Shown here: positions 15,409 through 19,341 of the stretch, piece by piece | How the letters are laid out: each line of letters begins with the position of its first letter | Numbering within the stretch: position 1 is the stretch's first letter | Assembly: GCA_964638795.1 (NCBI GenBank) | Contig: CAZXAX010000039.1 | Span: 1-19,341, forward strand | Source: CAIYHK01 sp964638795 | GTDB lineage: Bacteria; Actinomycetota; Acidimicrobiia; Acidimicrobiales; Ilumatobacteraceae | DNA: 19,341 nucleotides | Direction of reading: 5' to 3' | Program-made: the position numbers and the translations under genes | Notes under the pieces: generated by a model | What the model saw: the letters and a program-made list of their open reading frames with translations, nothing else | Told to the model about the DNA's origin: nothing | Database searches by the model: none

Positions 15409-16904
15409 ATGAACCAAATTTCACAGCGCCTACTGGTACTTCGATTCTTGGCCGTGGTTTGCGCCTTGGTTGCATCCATGACCGTCTGGCTCCCGACACA
15501 ACTCGTTGAAGTTGCTCATGCAGCTGCATACTCGGGCACGTTTGACTTCGACCCTACGGATCCGTCAAAAGTGATCGGGTGTACGGCTGACGCTTGTGAT
15601 GGGATGAGCATAACTATCCCCTCAACTAACGGTGGGACCGCAGTGACTTCAATTGGAATTGCAGCGTTTGACAATCTGCACCTAACAGCGGTGAGCATTC
15701 CGAATTCAATTACAGACATTGGAGGGGGTGCATTCACAAGCAACTTGCTCACCACCGTGACTATTCCAAACTCCGTTATAACCATCGGCCGATCGGCTTT
15801 CCAGGATAATCAACTGACCACGGTTCGAATTCCAAACTCGGTAGTCACGATTGTTGATTATGCGTTTACAGACAACGATCTGACCACTGTGACAATTGGC
15901 AACTCGGTAACGTCGATCGGCCCCTGGGCGTTCTGGCAGAACGAGATAANNNNNNNNNNNNNNNNNNNNNNNNNNNNNNNNNNNNNNNNNNNNNNNNNNN
16001 NNNNNNNNNNNNNNNNNNNNNNNNNNNNNNNNNNNNNNNNNNNNNNNNNATTGGCAACTCGGTAACGTCGATCGGCCCCTGGGCGTTCTGGCAGAACGAG
16101 ATAACCACTTTGACAATTGGCAACTCGGTAACGACGATCGGAGACAATGCATTCATGGATAATCAGATTACCGATCTGACACTCCCGAACTCTGTGACCA
16201 CGCTGGGGCAGGGGGTATTTCAATCGAACAATATCTCTACACTGCGCCTGAGCAACTCACTGACCGAAATTTCAAATGAAGCTTTTAACGGCAACACCTT
16301 GACCTCGGTGACGATTCCAAATTCTATTACTTCTATTGGTCAGGCATCATTTGGGAACAACACCATAACTTCCATATCGATACCAAATTCAGTAACAACG
16401 CTTGGTAATTACGCATTCACGAACAACGAATTAACTTCGGTGACAATTCCGCGATCAATCACAAGCTTCGGCACTTCAGTATTTAGTGAAAACATGCTCA
16501 CATCTATTAAATTTCTTGGAAATCGACCCTCGATTCGTCGCTGGGGGTCAAAGATCTGGTCACTACGTTGCGTCTATTTCGTCACCGGAAAAACGGGGTG
16601 GCCGGGCAATACCATCAATGGAATAACTCCAACCCTCGAGGATGATTGCGATGCCACCGACGGAGGCGGTTACTTCACTTTTCAATTCTTAACGCCTCGA
16701 CAAGTTGCATACAACGCAGGCTTGCATCTCGTCGCAGCTTCAAAGGTGCGTGTCACCATTCTTGATAGTTCGTCAACGATATGTCGTGTTGTTGATGGCC
16801 AGGTTCGTGGAATCAAGTCAGGAGTCTGCAGAATCTCTGTTGCGGTCACAGCACCGGATGGCACGGTCGAACGCGGTCTTCTCGTGGTGAATTTCCGCAA
16901 GTAA
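15409..16904 (+). CDS. Secreted BspA-like leucine-rich repeat protein, split by an assembly gap
   Basis: One gene broken by 100 Ns. Read literally, the frame shifts across the gap (upstream part ends falsely at 16065). If the identical 55-base ends beside the gap are merged, an uninterrupted 446-residue protein results. Residues 1-38 are a signal peptide ending in AHA. From residue 92 come at least ten 22-residue repeats of the form LTxVTIPNSVTxIGxxAFxxNx, the LRR_5/BspA type. Residues about 312-446 form a C-terminal region with four Cys and an Ig-like strand pattern (ICRVVDGQVRGIKSGVCRIS). BspA-like proteins are surface or secreted binding proteins; the ligand here is unknown and no anchor is seen. 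It lies between direct repeats, antisense to its neighbours, and looks more A+T-rich than they do by eye. The true number of repeats cannot be stated. Confidence 0.85.
15895..15949 (+). repeat. 55-bp exact repeat, left edge of the gap
   Basis: Identical to 16050-16104 over all 55 bases and ends exactly at the first N. It encodes IGNSVTSIGPWAFWQNEI, most of one LRR unit. A shared end of this length on both sides of a gap is typical of a de Bruijn-graph break. Confidence 0.95.
15950..16049. other. Assembly gap, exactly 100 Ns
   Basis: A run of 100 unknown bases, a conventional placeholder for a gap of unknown size. It lies in the tandem repeats of the LRR gene. The placeholder length breaks the reading frame; the real content may be nothing (overlapping ends) or one or more extra 66-base repeat units. 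Confidence 0.98.
16050..16104 (+). repeat. 55-bp exact repeat, right edge of the gap
   Basis: Begins at the first base after the Ns and is identical to 15895-15949. Joining the two copies into one keeps the LRR frame and the 22-residue period intact (WQNE then ITTLTIGNSV). Confidence 0.95.
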
Positions 16905-16974
16905 AGAAGTGCCTAAGCGGGACACACCCTACGCACAAGTACCAGAGTTAACAAATCTCATTCGTCAAAGACGG

Positions 16975-17020
16975 ACCATCGAGGGCATGCGTCGACCAAA
17001 CATGCCCTCACGCTACTTGC
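16975..17020. repeat. 46-bp direct repeat, copy 2 (tetR end plus msrA relic)
   Basis: Matches 15321-15366 at 44 of 46 positions. On the minus strand it contains the last codons and stop of tetR, 9 spacer bases and then ATG TTT GGT CGA CGC ATG, the first codons of msrA, after which the similarity stops. It is therefore a truncated msrA 5' end left behind tetR, and marks the right border of the LRR-gene segment. Confidence 0.9.
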
Positions 17021-17618
17021 GCAACGAGACGTCCGATTCAAGACGCGCCTGATTTTCGATCATCAGTGTTATGACTCGAATGAACTCTGCTATGTGTTCA
17101 TCAAGATCAGTTCCCGGAGGAAGTTTCGCTACTAGTGGGCCATCAATCAGCAACGCCGAGAAGCCGTGGGCCTGCGACCAAAGGACCGATGCCCACACTG
17201 CTTTTTCATCGGTGCTCAAAGGACGAGCAAATGCTCGCTCCACTACCACTTTCAACGCGTTGAATCCCCGATCGGCGGCGACACGGGTGGCTTCATGAGT
17301 GTCGGTACCGCAAATGTCCTGACGAAACATGACACGAAAATGACCTGGATACTCACGCGCGATGCCCACATACGCCTCGAGGCATTCGCTTAAATGATTT
17401 CCGTCGCGCGCGAGAACTGCGTTCATTGCGTCAGCAAGCTTGTTGAATCCATCTTCAGCAATCGATGCAAAGATTCCAGAACGATCACCAAAATGGTGGT
17501 ACGGCGCCTGGTGGCTTAGCCCTGATCTACGTGCCACTTCCCGCATCGACACAGCGTCGGGCCCTTCGGTGGCGCAGATTTCCACCGCTGCTGCCAAGAC
17601 CTCACTGCGAACATCCAT
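17013..17618 (-). CDS. TetR-family transcriptional repressor
   Basis: A TetR regulator of about 201 residues. The N-terminal DNA-binding domain includes the helix-turn-helix AVSMREVARRSGLSHQAPYHHFGDRSGIF (residues about 22-50). The C-terminal region (ECLEAYVGIAREYPGHFRVMF and WSQAHGFSALLIDG) resembles the WHG-type TetR ligand domain. I prefer the ATG at 17616-17618, which has TACCAT 6 bases upstream; a TTG two codons earlier (17622-17624) is an alternative. It is divergent from the MFS exporter gene with a 21-bp perfect palindrome between them, so it probably represses both genes and is released by an exporter substrate. The last codons lie in the 46-bp repeat shared with the msrA start. Confidence 0.92.
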   Translation of the reverse strand: MDVRSEVLAAAVEICATEGPDAVSMREVARRSGLSHQAPYHHFGDRSGIFASIAEDGFNKLADAMNAVLARDGNHLSECLEAYVGIAREYPGHFRVMFRQDICGTDTHEATRVAADRGFNALKVVVERAFARPLSTDEKAVWASVLWSQAHGFSALLIDGPLVAKLPPGTDLDEHIAEFIRVITLMIENQARLESDVSLRK

Positions 17619-17624
17619 TCCCAA

Positions 17625-17630
17625 ATGGTA
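17625..17630 (-). promoter_or_regulatory. -10-like hexamer for tetR
   Basis: TACCAT on the minus strand, followed by TTGGGA and the tetR ATG. It overlaps the left end of the palindromic operator by three bases, which would allow autorepression. Confidence 0.4.
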
Positions 17631-17648
17631 CTTGACAGTGTCAAGTAC
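17628..17648. promoter_or_regulatory. Palindromic TetR operator
   Basis: A perfect 21-bp palindrome with half-site GTACTTGACA on either side of one central base, placed in the 42-base space between tetR and the MFS gene. A further half-site copy, TGTCAAGTA, lies at 17662-17670 across the MFS start codon. The left half includes a TTGACA -35-like hexamer. Position and symmetry make it the likely binding site of the adjacent TetR protein. Confidence 0.75.
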
Positions 17649-17660
17649 AGAGGTTAGACA

Positions 17661-19223
17661 ATGTCAAGTATGGATATCAGTACCAACTCACAAGCCGCCC
17701 TTGAAACTCAGAATCCAAAGCGGTGGTGGATTCTCCTGGTTCTCAGCGCGAGTGTGTTCATGGTGGTTGTCGACAACCTCATTGTGAACGTTGCGCTCCC
17801 CACCCTTCAACGCGAACTAGATGCATCAACCACCTCACTGCAATGGATCGTTGATTCCTATGCTCTCGTTTTCGCATGTCTACTTCTCGCCGGGGGAGGT
17901 TTGGGCGATCGATTCGGACGTAAGCGATCTCTGCAAATCGGTTTGATTCTTTTTGCAGTGTTCAGTGCGATTGCGGCATTTGCTGAATCGAGTTCACAAC
18001 TGATCATCTGGCGCGGCGCGATGGGCATCGGTTCAGCACTTGTGTTCCCTGCCACGCTTGCAATCATCACCAACGTGTTCACCGATCCGATCGAGCGCGC
18101 AAAAGCAATTGGTCTTTGGTCTGCGGTGTCTGGAATGGCGGTGGCTTTTGGGCCAGTTGTCGGCGGATTTTTACTCGAGCACTTCTGGTGGGGTTCGGTG
18201 TTCTTGGTGAACGTGCCAATTGTTGCAATTGCCTTGATCGCTGGGCATTTCCTCGTGCCCGAATCGCGTGACACAACTCATGGTCGATTTGACAGTGTTG
18301 GCACACTGCTTTCTGTGGGTGCTGTCGGCGCCCTTGTCTATGTGGTGATTGAGTCGCCGCACTGGGGTTGGGGAAGCTTTGCGTCCAATTCAGGTTTTGT
18401 ACTCGCAATCGTGTTGTTTGCTCTTTTCATTCGCCATCAACAGCATCGAGACAATCCGCTGCTGGAACTTCAGTTCTTTAAAAATGCACGCTTCAGTGCA
18501 GCAACAGCAGCAATCGGAATTGCGTTTTTGTCTCTGTTTGGTTTCACCTTCCTCGTCACGCAGTATTTCCAGTTTGTTCGTGGCTATGACCCCCTTGAAT
18601 CCGGCATTCACACACTCCCCTTCGCCATCGGTGCGGGAATCACAGCTCCCATTGCCGCGCGACTAGCTCTGAGAATCGGAACAAAACGTGTTGTCGCCAC
18701 TGGTCTGCTCTTTATGTCAATCGGTTTCGGATACGCAAGTACCTTTGAGCCCGATACCGCCTACTTCGGCCCAATCATCATCTCGATGTTGTTCATGGCG
18801 TGCGGTCTATCTCTTGTGACTTCGCCGAGCACCGATGCGGTAATGGGTTCACTACCGCGCGAAAAAGCCGGTGTGGGTTCAGCGGTAAACGATGTATCGC
18901 GAGAGTTCGGTGGCACTCTCGGTGTCGCAGTAACCGGCTCAATCTTTGTGAGCCTTTACTCGCCACGATTGGTTGATCGATTTGAAGCAATCCCTGGTCT
19001 CGTTGCTTCGGTGCCGCCAGATGCACTCAAAGCGGCAGAAGACTCTGTCGGTGCCGCCTACATGGTTGCGATGGGATCGCCCGAAGCCGTGCGCCCCACC
19101 GTATTGTCTGCCGTCAGTGACTCATTTATGCACGGGTTTGGAACTGCATGCCTATCGGTGTCCGTAGTGGCATTAGTTGGCTCAGTTGTTGCTTTGAAGT
19201 TTCTTCCTGCCCGCGCCCGGTGA
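17661..19223 (+). CDS. MFS drug:H+ antiporter, DHA2 (EmrB/QacA) type
   Basis: A 520-residue inner-membrane exporter with about 14 membrane segments, the normal size for the DHA2 family. TM1 carries VFMVVVDNLIVNVALPTLQREL (motif D1-like) and the first loop LLAGGGLGDRFGRKRSL is motif A. GLWSAVSGMAVAFGPVVGGFLLEHFWWGSVFLVNVP covers motif C and the following helix. Such proteins expel hydrophobic or cationic toxic compounds using the proton gradient. The ATG at 17661 has AGAGG seven bases upstream; a second ATG at 17670 is possible. Control by the divergent TetR gene through the palindrome is very likely. The substrate cannot be read from sequence. Confidence 0.93.
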   Translation: MSSMDISTNSQAALETQNPKRWWILLVLSASVFMVVVDNLIVNVALPTLQRELDASTTSLQWIVDSYALVFACLLLAGGGLGDRFGRKRSLQIGLILFAVFSAIAAFAESSSQLIIWRGAMGIGSALVFPATLAIITNVFTDPIERAKAIGLWSAVSGMAVAFGPVVGGFLLEHFWWGSVFLVNVPIVAIALIAGHFLVPESRDTTHGRFDSVGTLLSVGAVGALVYVVIESPHWGWGSFASNSGFVLAIVLFALFIRHQQHRDNPLLELQFFKNARFSAATAAIGIAFLSLFGFTFLVTQYFQFVRGYDPLESGIHTLPFAIGAGITAPIAARLALRIGTKRVVATGLLFMSIGFGYASTFEPDTAYFGPIIISMLFMACGLSLVTSPSTDAVMGSLPREKAGVGSAVNDVSREFGGTLGVAVTGSIFVSLYSPRLVDRFEAIPGLVASVPPDALKAAEDSVGAAYMVAMGSPEAVRPTVLSAVSDSFMHGFGTACLSVSVVALVGSVVALKFLPARAR

Positions 19224-19245
19224 CACCGTGAATTGATCTGCTGTC

Positions 19246-19282
19246 GGCGCTGTCCGTAGGTAAGGAAATACCTACGAGCGCT
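19246..19282. terminator. Hairpin downstream of the MFS gene
   Basis: CGTAGGTA and TACCTACG pair perfectly around AGGAAA (19255-19276), and GGCGCT/AGCGCT outside can extend the stem across a small bulge. It begins about 25 bases after the stop codon. No T-run follows, so it is only a candidate terminator. The remaining bases to the window end (19283-19341) hold no recognisable gene. Confidence 0.4.
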
Positions 19283-19341
19283 GTTCGCCGAAAAACAATG
19301 CCAGAGTTACCTATGGCCATAAGCCGACCACGATCGATGGT

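Noticed and set aside
15706..16223. Minus-strand ORFs across the N gap
   Set aside because: They are antisense to the LRR repeats, mirror their periodicity and run through unknown bases.
15700..16480. Regular short repeats that could suggest a CRISPR array
   Set aside because: The 66-base period is in frame throughout and encodes LRR units; there are no unique spacers between identical repeats.
15367..16974. Insertion sequence or integron cassette around the LRR gene
   Set aside because: No transposase, integrase, terminal inverted repeats or attC-like dyad could be seen; only the direct repeats are supported.

Overview
The window looks like chromosomal DNA of a free-living actinomycete-type bacterium (Actinomycetota, possibly an Acidimicrobiia-like aquatic lineage). 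The evidence is an F420-type luciferase-like oxidoreductase, a Streptomyces-like long form of MsrA, DtxR/IdeR-like iron boxes, several leaderless-looking starts (a TANNNT -10 hexamer 6-7 nt before ATG), frequent TTG/GTG starts, and GC around 50% by eye. The phylum is inferred from these traits and not from a marker gene. No rRNA, tRNA, CRISPR array, transposase or integrase was found. The window is densely coding and has no gene-free stretch longer than about 120 bases.

Layout, left to right. Bases 1-39 hold only the first 13 codons of a minus-strand gene, probably a branched-chain amino acid permease. Bases 161-2967 (minus) are cysD and a cysN-cysC fusion, the sulfate-activation operon that makes PAPS. 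Bases 3085-6177 (minus) hold an LLM oxidoreductase, a secreted RTX repeat protein and a CorA-type cation channel. Bases 6276-7214 (plus) hold a LuxR-type regulator with a degenerate receiver domain and a small unknown protein. Bases 7228-10823 (minus) are a complete Fe(III) ABC importer (binding lipoprotein, fused double permease, ATPase), preceded by two tandem iron-box-like dyads. Bases 10891-12152 (minus) are two overlapping VOC-fold genes. Bases 12191-14026 (minus) are a second, larger secreted RTX protein with three copies of a roughly 140-residue module. Bases 14097-15349 (minus) are a nitroreductase and msrA. Bases 15409-16904 (plus) are a secreted BspA-like leucine-rich repeat protein interrupted by a 100-N assembly gap. 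Bases 17013-17618 (minus) are a TetR regulator, divergent from an MFS drug exporter at 17661-19223 (plus), with a perfect palindrome between them.

The most striking structure is at 15321-17020. A 46-bp sequence spanning the tetR stop codon, a 9-nt spacer and the msrA start is present twice (44/46 identical) as direct repeats flanking the LRR gene. The simplest reading is that tetR and msrA were once adjacent (tetR-msrA-nitroreductase, facing the MFS gene) and that a 1.6-kb segment carrying one promoter and one secreted LRR gene was inserted between them, duplicating the junction. The second point of interest is a pair of Sec-exported RTX proteins that share a C-terminal cysteine-containing Ig-like module, one copy in one protein and three in the other. 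With the LRR protein, the window encodes three exported repeat proteins, which suggests a cell-surface or particle-attachment role (inference).
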